Below, one piece after another: positions 5,789-11,753 of a stretch of DNA of 11,753 nucleotides. The notes beneath the pieces are model-generated. The model had not been told where the DNA came from. It was given only the letters and a program-made list of their open reading frames with translations, and did not search any database. How positions within the stretch are numbered: position 1 is the first letter of the stretch; every line of letters starts with the position of its first letter. This DNA comes from JAZNGX01 sp045576675. GTDB taxonomy: Bacteria; Bacillota; Clostridia; Monoglobales; Firm-18. Where the stretch lies: positions 1 to 11,753 of the forward strand of contig JAZNGX010000010.1 in NCBI GenBank assembly GCA_045576675.1. The letters run 5' to 3'. Position numbers and translations under genes: made by a program.

Positions 5789-7183
5789 CTATAAATTGTA
5801 CATTGTAAGATATTTCTTTGTGTTTTCGCACATTTCGTCAAACATTTTTCTTGCATCGCCAATTGAGCAGGTTACAAGCGGGTCGTTTGCAAAGGCGTGG
5901 AATATCTTTTCAACATCTCGGTCTGCAATGCCTTCCGATACAACCTCCTGCTCTGCGCAAACTCGTGCAACAAGCGGATATATTTCCTTGGGTATCTCAC
6001 CTGCAAACACAGGTGTTACGCTGTCTGAACGGAACACTGCATTTGTTTCAACAACTGCACCGAGCGGAAGATTTGGAATCTGTCCATAGTTGGGGATATT
6101 TACGTTTGTAACAAGCTCTGTAAGCCCTAACAACGCTCTTATCTGCTCAACGCCCTCCTCACCTGTGTTGGCTATTTTTACTTGTTCTTCACCGCTTACA
6201 AGACGTGCACTTTTTTCAAGACGTTCTTTAAGCTGTTCCTTTCTGAATGAAACAGGTGTAAGACCAAAGTGCATTTCCTTTACTCTTTCGGGGCTTTCAA
6301 GATACCATTTGCCCTCGCAGAATTCAGCTAAATGTCTGTCACCTGCAGCAGCAATGTATCCAAAACGCATAAACAAATCCATTTTAACCTTTTCGTCACA
6401 GGCAAAAAAGTTATTCAGCCAGTTGTCGTCAACAGGGCCTTCTGCACCATAGCCGTCAGGATGCTTTTCGCAAAAATCCTTGTAATATGGGAACAAGTCT
6501 ATGTTTTTGTATTTTGCTTCTGTAAGCCATGTGAAGTGGTTTACTGCAACAGGGTTAACCTTTATTTCACTGCGGTCAACGTTTTCTTCGCCAAAAACCT
6601 CTTCAACAATTTTTGCAAGGAATTTTTGTGTGCCAAACACCTCGTGACAGCAACCAAATGCCTTGATTTCAGGGAATGTGTTGTAAAGTGCCTTAACGCA
6701 AAGTGTCATAGGGTTCGTATAGCTTATTACCCAGGCTTTCGGGCAATGCTCTTTAATCTGCTTTGCTATGTATTCATACATAGGAATTGTTCTCATTGCA
6801 CGCACAATTCCTCCTGGGCCTGATGTGTCGCCAACCGACTGATAAATCCCATATTTTTCAGGAACGTGTACGTCTGATTCCATTTCGTCAAATGTGCCGG
6901 GCAGGATTGAAATTACAACAAAATCTGCACCGTCAAGTGCCTCGCCGATTGTTTCGGATGCTTTGTAAGTCCATTTGCTTTTTGCACCCGCGGCATCGTT
7001 GAATTTGTTACCGATGATTTCGTTGGCTTTTGCAGCCTCAAGGTCAATATCGTAAAGATAAACGCTGCCGCTGATGTCATCACAGCTTACAAGGTCACTC
7101 ATAAGTCCCCAAGCCCAGCCTCTTGAGCCACCGCCTATATATGCTATTTTTAATTCTTCAACACCGTTATCGGTATATTTCAT
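5789..7183 (-). CDS. lplD: GH4 alpha-galacturonidase (LplD type, CHEV motif)
   Basis: GH4 enzymes are NAD+- and Mn2+-dependent glycosidases that work by a redox-elimination mechanism in the cytoplasm. The 464-residue protein starts at ATG 7183, 7 bases after GGAGG. It has an N-terminal Rossmann fold (IAYIGGGSRGW, 13-23), DTSGPGG (119-125), YTNPM (155-159) and the metal-binding Cys179 and His216 (VNHFTW, 214-219). The motif around the metal Cys, CHEV (179-182), is the form described for alpha-galacturonidases such as B. subtilis LplD; alpha-galactosidases and phospho-glucosidases carry other residues there. That motif and the uxaB-uxaA-uxaC genes behind it agree on release of D-galacturonate from the non-reducing end of alpha-linked oligogalacturonides. 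It is the first gene of the operon. A related alpha-glucuronidase activity is the main alternative. Confidence 0.9.
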   Translation of the reverse strand: MKYTDNGVEELKIAYIGGGSRGWAWGLMSDLVSCDDISGSVYLYDIDLEAAKANEIIGNKFNDAAGAKSKWTYKASETIGEALDGADFVVISILPGTFDEMESDVHVPEKYGIYQSVGDTSGPGGIVRAMRTIPMYEYIAKQIKEHCPKAWVISYTNPMTLCVKALYNTFPEIKAFGCCHEVFGTQKFLAKIVEEVFGEENVDRSEIKVNPVAVNHFTWLTEAKYKNIDLFPYYKDFCEKHPDGYGAEGPVDDNWLNNFFACDEKVKMDLFMRFGYIAAAGDRHLAEFCEGKWYLESPERVKEMHFGLTPVSFRKEQLKERLEKSARLVSGEEQVKIANTGEEGVEQIRALLGLTELVTNVNIPNYGQIPNLPLGAVVETNAVFRSDSVTPVFAGEIPKEIYPLVARVCAEQEVVSEGIADRDVEKIFHAFANDPLVTCSIGDARKMFDEMCENTKKYLTMYNL

Positions 7184-7222
7184 AATACTACCTCCATTAT
7201 AATGATTATGATTACATTATAA
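7184..7222 (-). promoter_or_regulatory. Promoter region and RBS of the lplD-uxaBAC operon, with a dyad
   Basis: On the - strand, GGAGG (7195-7191) is the lplD SD. TATAAT at 7221-7216 is the likely -10, putting the transcription start near 7209. A second TATAAT abuts the SD (7202-7197) but would start transcription past it. No convincing TTGACA lies 16-18 bases upstream of either, which suits an activator-dependent promoter. The arms TTATAATG (7197-7204) and CATTATAA (7215-7222) form an exact 8-bp inverted repeat with a 10-bp spacer, either an operator or merely two facing -10-like boxes. Confidence 0.45.
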
Positions 7223-7251
7223 CTCAAAATTATTAAGCTTTCCTCTAAAAA

Positions 7252-7294
7252 TTTGCTTGATTTCGCAAAAAACATTAAAATTTTGATTGATTAC
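7252..7294. repeat. Imperfect 13-bp direct repeat between lplD and the AraC gene
   Basis: TTTGCTTGATTTC (7252-7264) and TTTGATTGATTAC (7282-7294) agree at 11 of 13 positions and lie 30 bp apart, on one face of the helix. They sit 31 bases or more upstream of the predicted lplD -10 and next to the regulator's own promoter, a position suited to an AraC-family protein controlling both genes. The spacing resembles that of the 18-bp repeat near 1699-1747, but the sequences differ, so a common binding protein is only a guess. Confidence 0.35.
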
Positions 7295-7315
7295 AGCTGT
7301 TATGTATGGTATTAT
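7287..7315 (+). promoter_or_regulatory. Candidate promoter of the AraC-family gene
   Basis: TTGATT (7287-7292), a 17-bp spacer and TATTAT (7310-7315) with TG one base upstream (TGGTATTAT) make a good extended -10 promoter. The expected start, near 7322, coincides with the SD GAGGTGG (7322-7328), leaving almost no leader. Either the mRNA begins right at the SD or the true promoter lies further upstream. Confidence 0.45.
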
Positions 7316-7333
7316 GTAATTGAGGTGGTGCAT

Positions 7334-8122
7334 ATGAATAAAACCAATCCGCGTTTTTCACACGATAATATAACAAATATGCGTAAATTTACAGGTGTTC
7401 ACTGGCATGATGATTATGAGCTTTATTATATGGTCAACGGCACTACAAAGTATTTTATCGGCGACGAAATTTTTCAGATTGCAAATGGTGATTTTGTAAT
7501 AATTCCGCCCGGTATGTATCATATGACGGACAGCGAGGATTGCCTTTATAATGAGCGTTATTTAATCGGCTTTGCTTTTGACAGAATTGACAAAAGGGCA
7601 GGCAAGGCATTAAACGAGCTGTGTGAAAAAAAGGTGGTGTCTGTTCCAAAATCTAAGCTTGGTATTTTCGAAGACATTTTTATGGAGCTGGAGGAGGAAT
7701 ATAATGGTGAAAAAAACCGTGTGCTTATTGATTTGTATATGACGGAGCTTGTTATAAAGCTTGCACGCCTTTGTGCTGAGCACAAGCCGCACTTGTCCGA
7801 GGCAGATATGCTTATTCACGAAATTTCAAGATTTATAAGCTTAAATTACGGCGAAGATTTGTCGCTTGACACTTTAAGCCGCAAATTTGCTATGAGCACA
7901 AGTCATATGTCACGTCGCTTCAAGGCGGTTGCAGGCATCGGCATTACGGAATATATCACCTACGTGCGTATTTTAAACGCCGAACGCTTGCTTAAAACAA
8001 CCACACTTCCAATAACAGAGGTCGCTGCCGCCTGCGGTTTTAACGACAGTAATTACTTTTCAACAGTGTTCAAACGCATAAAGGGCATAACTCCTCTTAA
8101 ATTTTCAAAAAAATTTATATAA
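7334..8122 (+). CDS. AraC-family transcriptional regulator with N-terminal cupin domain
   Basis: The protein is 262 residues from ATG 7334, 5 bases after GAGGTGG; the frame stays open upstream to 7253, but only from a TTG without an SD. Residues 1-80 form a cupin sensor domain: HWHDDYEL (23-30) and GDFVIIPPGMYHM (52-64) are its two conserved motifs. The C-terminal 100 residues carry two helix-turn-helix units, about 176-197 (LSLDTLSRKFAMSTSHMSRRFK) and 226-248 (ITEVAAACGFNDSNYFSTVFKR), followed by the GITPLKF family ending. The gene is transcribed away from lplD-uxaBAC across a 150-bp gap, the usual layout for a local activator, so uronate or oligogalacturonate sensing is likely but inferred. 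No terminator is visible after the stop; the promoter of the next locus begins 6 bases later. Confidence 0.93.
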   Translation: MNKTNPRFSHDNITNMRKFTGVHWHDDYELYYMVNGTTKYFIGDEIFQIANGDFVIIPPGMYHMTDSEDCLYNERYLIGFAFDRIDKRAGKALNELCEKKVVSVPKSKLGIFEDIFMELEEEYNGEKNRVLIDLYMTELVIKLARLCAEHKPHLSEADMLIHEISRFISLNYGEDLSLDTLSRKFAMSTSHMSRRFKAVAGIGITEYITYVRILNAERLLKTTTLPITEVAAACGFNDSNYFSTVFKRIKGITPLKFSKKFI

Positions 8123-8127
8123 TAAGG

Positions 8128-8156
8128 TTGAAATTCTTTTTATGTTGGTATATAAT
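8128..8156 (+). promoter_or_regulatory. Sigma-A promoter of the polysaccharide locus
   Basis: TTGAAA (8128-8133), exactly 17 bases, then a perfect TATAAT (8151-8156). The start is expected near 8163, giving a leader of about 40 nt before ATG 8203. It is the best promoter in the window. It separates the polysaccharide genes from the AraC gene in transcription. Confidence 0.75.
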
Positions 8157-8202
8157 GAAAGTTGGGTTATTATGCGAATTTTGATTATTGGAGTGGGTTT
8201 TA

Positions 8203-8811
8203 ATGTACATAAAGTGCGGAAAAAGGCTTATAGACGTTGTGTTGTCGTTTATTGGTCTTGTGGTTTTGCTTATTCCTTTTGCTATTATTTCTCTTATTAT
8301 TGTTATTGATTCTCCCGGGCCTGTTATTTTTAAGCAACAGCGTGTCGGGATACATAAAAAGCCTTTTACTATATATAAGTTCAGAAGTATGAGCGTTAAT
8401 GCACCCAAAAATATGCCCACGCATCTGCTTTCTGACCCTGACAAGTATTTTACAAAGTGGCAGAAGCTTATGCGTAAATTATCAATTGACGAATTACCCC
8501 AGATTTTTAATATTTTCATAGGCACTATGACTATTATAGGGCCCCGCCCCGCTCTTTTTAATCAGGAGGATTTGATTGCAGAGCGTGATAAGTATGGTGC
8601 AAACGATGTTAAGCCGGGGCTTACAGGGCTTGCGCAGATAAGCGGCAGAGACGAGCTGCCCATTGACGTCAAAGCAAGAATCGACGGCGAGTATGTTGAA
8701 AAAATGAGCTTTTGGTTCGACTTTACGCTGTTTTTCAAAACAATTTTAAGCGTTTTAAAAAGCGATGGCGTAGTTGAAGGCGAACAGAAGGAGGAGAAAA
8801 CAACAGTATGA
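8203..8811 (+). CDS. Small monotopic phosphoglycosyl transferase (initiating sugar transferase)
   Basis: This enzyme moves a sugar-1-phosphate from a UDP-sugar onto undecaprenyl phosphate at the inner face of the membrane, the first committed step of repeat-unit assembly. The 202-residue length fits the small PglC-like catalytic form rather than the longer WcaJ type. An N-terminal hydrophobic re-entrant helix (about 10-36) ends in the SPGP motif (37-40), followed by QQRVG, YKFRSM (58-63), the catalytic Asp-Glu pair in SIDELPQ (Asp96, Glu97), IGPRPAL (112-118) and the PGLTGLAQISGR stretch (138-149). ATG 8203 lies 9 bases after GGAG. The C-terminus is short and charged. The stop overlaps the next ATG by 4 bases (ATGA), so translation of the two genes is coupled. 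Sugar specificity cannot be read from the sequence. Confidence 0.93.
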   Translation: MYIKCGKRLIDVVLSFIGLVVLLIPFAIISLIIVIDSPGPVIFKQQRVGIHKKPFTIYKFRSMSVNAPKNMPTHLLSDPDKYFTKWQKLMRKLSIDELPQIFNIFIGTMTIIGPRPALFNQEDLIAERDKYGANDVKPGLTGLAQISGRDELPIDVKARIDGEYVEKMSFWFDFTLFFKTILSVLKSDGVVEGEQKEEKTTV

Positions 8812-9593
8812 AGAAAATTCTTATTACCGGTGCAAACAGCTATATCGGCACGTCCTTTGAAAAGTACATAAATGCCTTTGACGGATACGAGGTTGACACT
8901 GTTGATATGCTTGACGGCAGTTGGCGTGACAAGGATTTTTCGCAGTACGATGTTGTTTTTCACGTTGCGGGGATAGCACATATAAAAGAAACTAAAGAAA
9001 ACGCAGAAATGTATTACAAGGTAAATCGTGACCTTGCAATCGAGGTTGCCAAAAAGGCAAAGAGCGAAGGGGTTGCTCAATTTGTGCTTTTGAGCTCGAT
9101 GAGCGTTTATGGAATGACGACAGGAATTATTACTAAGGATACTGTTCCAAAGCCTGTTACTAATTACGGTAAATCAAAGCTTGAAGCTGATTTGTTTATA
9201 GAACAATTGAATGATGATAGTTTTAAAGTTGCTATATTAAGACCGCCCATGGTATATGGCGAGGGCTGCAAGGGTAATTATCAGCTGTTAAAAAAGCTGG
9301 CTCTTATAACACCTGTGTTTCCAATGGTTAAAAACAAACGCAGTATGATATATATCGAAAACCTGTGTAAATTTGTATATGACGTTATTGCAAACGAAAA
9401 AACAGGCTTGTTTTATCCACAGGATTCTCAATATATTTGCACAAGCGATATGGTAAAAGCTATAGCAAGGGCTAATAACAAGAGAATCATATTTATATCG
9501 CACTGTTCTTTTATCAAGGTTCTGCCATTTAAAATTGCAAAAAAAGTTTTTGGTGATTTAATATATGATATTAATGAGGATAGGATGGATTAG
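8808..9593 (+). CDS. NAD-dependent epimerase/dehydratase (extended SDR), short C-terminus
   Basis: This extended short-chain dehydrogenase acts on a nucleotide-linked sugar. The 261-residue protein has the nucleotide-binding TGANSYIG (7-14; Ser replaces the usual middle Gly), VFHVAGIAH (50-58), LLSSMSVYG (94-102) and the catalytic Tyr120 and Lys124 (NYGKSK). LRPPMVYG (144-151) is typical of UDP-hexose 4-epimerases and 4-ketoreductases. The tight coupling to the phosphoglycosyl transferase suggests that it makes that enzyme's substrate, for example by C4 epimerisation or 4-keto reduction of a UDP-HexNAc; this is inference. From memory, homologues continue some 20 residues beyond the YD that follows VFGDL, with an Ile/Leu-Glu-rich helix; here the protein stops with INEDRMD. 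The neighbouring frames do not recover that helix, so it may be a truncation at a recombination junction. Confidence 0.85.
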   Translation: MKKILITGANSYIGTSFEKYINAFDGYEVDTVDMLDGSWRDKDFSQYDVVFHVAGIAHIKETKENAEMYYKVNRDLAIEVAKKAKSEGVAQFVLLSSMSVYGMTTGIITKDTVPKPVTNYGKSKLEADLFIEQLNDDSFKVAILRPPMVYGEGCKGNYQLLKKLALITPVFPMVKNKRSMIYIENLCKFVYDVIANEKTGLFYPQDSQYICTSDMVKAIARANNKRIIFISHCSFIKVLPFKIAKKVFGDLIYDINEDRMD

Positions 9594-9620
9594 AATATAT
9601 TGCTTTTTGGAGGGATTTGA

Positions 9621-10376
9621 TTGGTTAGTATTATAATTCCGGCATATAACGCAGAGTGTTATATAAAACAATGTTTTGAATCAATTATAAAACAAACATA
9701 TAAAAATTTTGAAATAATAGTAGTTGATGACTGTTCTAAGGATAATACATTCAAAATATTACAGGCATATTCAGATAAATATGAATTTATAAAAGTTTAT
9801 AAAAATGATGTTAATATGGGTGTTTCGAAGACAAGAAATTTTGCATTGTCGCAGGCTACCGGAGATTATATAGCATTTTTGGATATAGATGATATGTGGG
9901 AAAACACAAAACTAGAAGAACAGATTTTGTTGATTGAAAATAATCCTGATATAAAATTTACATATACAGGTTCAGCGTTTATAAACGAAAACGGAGAAAA
10001 AATGAATTATGTAATGTCGGTACCGGAAAAAGTTTCTTATAAACAATTACTTAAACAAAACGTAATTTCATGTTCATCTGTTTTGATAAAAAAGGATTTG
10101 ATAAGCGGAATTAAAATGAAATATGATTATACACACGAAGATTTCGTTATGTGGCTTGAGGTTTTACAAAAAGAAAAGTACGCATATGGAATTAACAAGC
10201 CGTTGTTAATTTATAGAATATCTTCAAATTCAAAATCATCAAATAAATTGAAAGCAGCTAAAATGATGTTTAATTCTTACAAGTGTGCAGGCTTGAATAT
10301 ATTTCAGATTATTTACTATATGATGTTTTATGCGTACAGAAGTATAAAAAAATATAAGAATATATGGAGAGGATAG
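9621..10376 (+). CDS. Glycosyltransferase family 2 (polysaccharide repeat unit)
   Basis: This inverting GT-A glycosyltransferase adds a sugar from a nucleotide donor to the growing lipid-linked repeat unit at the cytoplasmic membrane face. The 251-residue protein begins at TTG 9621, 6 bases after GGAGGG; no ATG or GTG fits the conserved start VSIIIPAYNAE. Motifs: VVDDCSKDNT (34-43), GDYIAFLDIDDMW with the metal-binding DxD (81-93), and the acceptor/catalytic-base region HEDFVMW (172-178). After that, NKPLLIYRISSNSKSSNK is typical of capsule and O-antigen transferases of this group. The last 30 residues are Lys/Tyr-rich with a hydrophobic patch (IFQIIYYMMFY), perhaps a membrane-contact helix. 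Base composition is much more AT-rich than upstream, as in variable polysaccharide cassettes. Donor and acceptor sugars are unknown. Confidence 0.92.
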   Translation: MVSIIIPAYNAECYIKQCFESIIKQTYKNFEIIVVDDCSKDNTFKILQAYSDKYEFIKVYKNDVNMGVSKTRNFALSQATGDYIAFLDIDDMWENTKLEEQILLIENNPDIKFTYTGSAFINENGEKMNYVMSVPEKVSYKQLLKQNVISCSSVLIKKDLISGIKMKYDYTHEDFVMWLEVLQKEKYAYGINKPLLIYRISSNSKSSNKLKAAKMMFNSYKCAGLNIFQIIYYMMFYAYRSIKKYKNIWRG

Positions 10377-10379
10377 GTA

Positions 10380-11564
10380 TTGGAAATAGTATTTATTGGT
10401 GGATATTTTGATAAAGAATATGAAGCGGAATTTATTAATAATACTAAAGGGGCCGTTGAAAATTCTGCAAATATTTTTCAACGCAAACTTATTGCCGGAT
10501 TTAAACGTGTGGCAGATGAATTTTTGGTTTTTTCTGCACCGTTAATTGGGGCATATCCGCAAAGATACAGAAAAATGCGTTTCAAAGTGAAAAAAACAAG
10601 TGAAATTAATTATGTTTCGTTTAATAATATATGGGGGTTTAGAAACATCTCGCGAAAAAGGTCATTAATTAAAGAACTTGACAAAAAAGTTGATTACAGT
10701 AAGAATTTATGTGTGGTAGTATATTCGGCACATTCACCTTTTATCGAAGCAGCAAGACATATTAAAAAGAAATCACCATCTTCAAAAATTTGTTTGGTAG
10801 TTCCTGATTTGCCAGAATATATGATGCTAACAAAGAAAATCCCGCTTTATTATAAGGTGTTTAAATATTTTGATGTTAAACACATATATAGATTATGCAA
10901 ATTTGTGGATTTATATATGGTGCTTACAGACCATATGCTTGATGTTTTGCCAAATGGCAGAACAAAAGAAAGCTTTGTAGCTGAGGGGATAATCGATTTA
11001 CCAATAAATGTTGATATAAAACCGAAATGTAATAATACAAAAACCATACTATATTGTGGTAAACTTGACGAAGCGTTTGGAATAATGAATTTAGTAAATG
11101 CATTTAACCTTATTCGAGATAATGAGGTAAAACTGGTTATATGCGGAAAAGGTGAAAAAGCAGATGAAATATCCCAATTAAGTGATGAAAAAATTGTATA
11201 TAAAGGACAAGTTTCTGCACATGAAGCAACAAGCTATATAAATGAAGCAGATATTCTTGTTAATCCGCGTCAAAATGATATGGAATATACAAAATATTCA
11301 TTTCCTTCTAAAAATATTGAATATCTGTTAAGCGGTAATGCTGTGGTTGCATATATGCTGGATGGAATGTCTGAGAAATACAAGGATTTTATTTATTATC
11401 CAAAAGATAATTCTGTTCAGTCACTGGCGGATGCTTTGTTGTGTGCATTGAACGATAGTGTGGAATCAAGAATAGGAAAGGCAGAAGCAGCAATTGAATA
11501 TATGAATGATAATCTTTGCGCAGATTATATTTGTAATAAAATAATAAATATTATAGGAAAGTGA
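10380..11564 (+). CDS. Glycosyltransferase family 4-like (GT-B)
   Basis: This retaining GT-B enzyme is expected to act on the same lipid-linked oligosaccharide. It has 394 residues from TTG 10380, 7 bases after GGAGAGG and 3 bases after the previous stop. The N-terminal domain (1-210) opens with IVFIGGYF and carries VVYSAHSP and VVPDLPEYM. The C-terminal domain shows ILYCGKLDEAFGI (223-235), LVICGKGE (252-259), YKGQVSAHEATSYINEADILVNPR (274-297) and the donor-binding FPSKNIEYLLSG (308-319), where Glu314 is the second Glu of the E-x7-E-like region. Start codon and composition match the GT2 gene before it, so the two probably arrived together. The domain order is complete and nothing appears truncated. 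The linkage formed cannot be predicted. Confidence 0.9.
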   Translation: MEIVFIGGYFDKEYEAEFINNTKGAVENSANIFQRKLIAGFKRVADEFLVFSAPLIGAYPQRYRKMRFKVKKTSEINYVSFNNIWGFRNISRKRSLIKELDKKVDYSKNLCVVVYSAHSPFIEAARHIKKKSPSSKICLVVPDLPEYMMLTKKIPLYYKVFKYFDVKHIYRLCKFVDLYMVLTDHMLDVLPNGRTKESFVAEGIIDLPINVDIKPKCNNTKTILYCGKLDEAFGIMNLVNAFNLIRDNEVKLVICGKGEKADEISQLSDEKIVYKGQVSAHEATSYINEADILVNPRQNDMEYTKYSFPSKNIEYLLSGNAVVAYMLDGMSEKYKDFIYYPKDNSVQSLADALLCALNDSVESRIGKAEAAIEYMNDNLCADYICNKIINIIGK

Positions 11565-11571
11565 AACTGAT

Positions 11572-11753
11572 ATGAAACTAAAAACTAAAACAGAAAAGAA
11601 TGATTCCTTATTACATATATTGATGTTTATGATTATATATTTTTCACAGGATGTTTTGATATTTGGTGTTAACGCAGACAGAGATTTTTTTGTGTTTAAA
11701 AATATCATGGTATTTTGTGTGTTCTTGATTTTGTGTTTAAAAGTCAAGAAATT
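11572..11753 (+). CDS. 5' end of a membrane protein, perhaps a Wzy-like polymerase (cut by window edge)
   Basis: ATG 11572 lies 7 bases after the GT4 stop, with AGGAAAG 10 bases upstream. Sixty codons remain before the window ends. The visible part has a charged Lys-rich N-terminus (about 1-12), a first hydrophobic segment (LLHILMFMIIYF, about 13-24), a short polar loop with FSQDVLIFGVNADRDFF, and a second hydrophobic segment (IMVFCVFLILCL, about 46-57). This fits the beginning of a polytopic inner-membrane protein such as an O-antigen polymerase or ligase, expected at this place in a polysaccharide locus. A flippase is the other option. The family cannot be fixed from 60 residues. Confidence 0.6.
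   Translation, partial: MKLKTKTEKNDSLLHILMFMIIYFSQDVLIFGVNADRDFFVFKNIMVFCVFLILCLKVKK

Noticed and set aside
6332..6823. Open frame of 163 codons on the + strand within lplD
   Set aside because: It is antisense to a clear GH4 gene, has no RBS, and its Cys/Phe/Val-rich product is typical of a reverse-strand shadow.
7253..7333. 27-residue N-terminal extension of the AraC-family protein
   Set aside because: It would start at a TTG without SD and run across the predicted promoter; ATG 7334 has GAGGTGG at 5 bases and fits the domain start.
8123..8202. Terminator or small RNA between the AraC gene and the polysaccharide locus
   Set aside because: No stable hairpin with a T tract was found; the gap is accounted for by the promoter, a short leader and the RBS.
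8172..8309. Frame starting MRILIIGVGF just before the phosphoglycosyl transferase, resembling a Rossmann-fold start
   Set aside because: After about 14 codons it runs out of frame through the transferase gene and becomes Tyr/Cys/Phe-rich; no good SD. Probably coincidence, though a gene remnant cannot be excluded.
8562..9080. Open frame of 172 codons on the - strand across the phosphoglycosyl transferase and epimerase
   Set aside because: Both genes beneath it are well supported and the product has no recognisable motif; it is a shadow.

Overview
The window looks like a chromosome segment of a low-GC Bacillota bacterium, most likely an uncultured, pectin-using gut or rumen Clostridia. This rests on strong GGAGG-type ribosome binding sites, sigma-A-like promoters, several TTG starts, tight operons and the gene families present. 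No rRNA, tRNA, CRISPR array, transposase or phage gene was found.

Layout. (1) 1-310: a 49-residue Gly/Cys-rich membrane miniprotein on the + strand, closed by a strong hairpin terminator. (2) 328-1691, - strand: a cytoplasmic GH28-like beta-helix protein with its own promoter, a long palindrome over its predicted transcription start, and a structured leader of about 150 nt with a possible 28-codon leader peptide. (3) 1755-7183, - strand: a compact four-gene operon, transcribed in the order GH4 alpha-galacturonidase (CHEV motif, LplD type), tagaturonate reductase (uxaB), altronate dehydratase (uxaA), uronate isomerase (uxaC). (4) 7334-8122, + strand: a divergent AraC-family regulator with an N-terminal cupin domain. 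(5) 8203-11753, + strand: the start of a surface-polysaccharide locus: small phosphoglycosyl transferase, NAD-dependent epimerase, GT2 and GT4 glycosyltransferases, and the 5' end of a membrane protein cut by the window edge. It has its own well-formed promoter at 8128-8156.

How it works together. Parts 2-4 form a galacturonate module. Imported oligogalacturonides would be cut inside the cell by the GH28-like protein and the GH4 enzyme to D-galacturonate. UxaC, UxaB and UxaA would then convert it through tagaturonate and altronate to 2-keto-3-deoxygluconate. No transporter, KDG kinase or KDPG aldolase lies in the window. The AraC protein is the obvious candidate regulator. Part 5 is functionally separate: the first two genes resemble the rest of the window in composition, while the glycosyltransferases downstream are much more AT-rich, as in mosaic polysaccharide loci.

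The most unusual material is the 1511-1747 region. It has a near-perfect 39-bp palindrome that contains a promoter -10 and is followed by a T tract, two successive mRNA hairpins that each bury a Shine-Dalgarno sequence, a short frame positioned to open the second hairpin, and an 18-bp direct repeat just upstream. Together these suggest layered transcriptional and translational control of the GH28-like gene.
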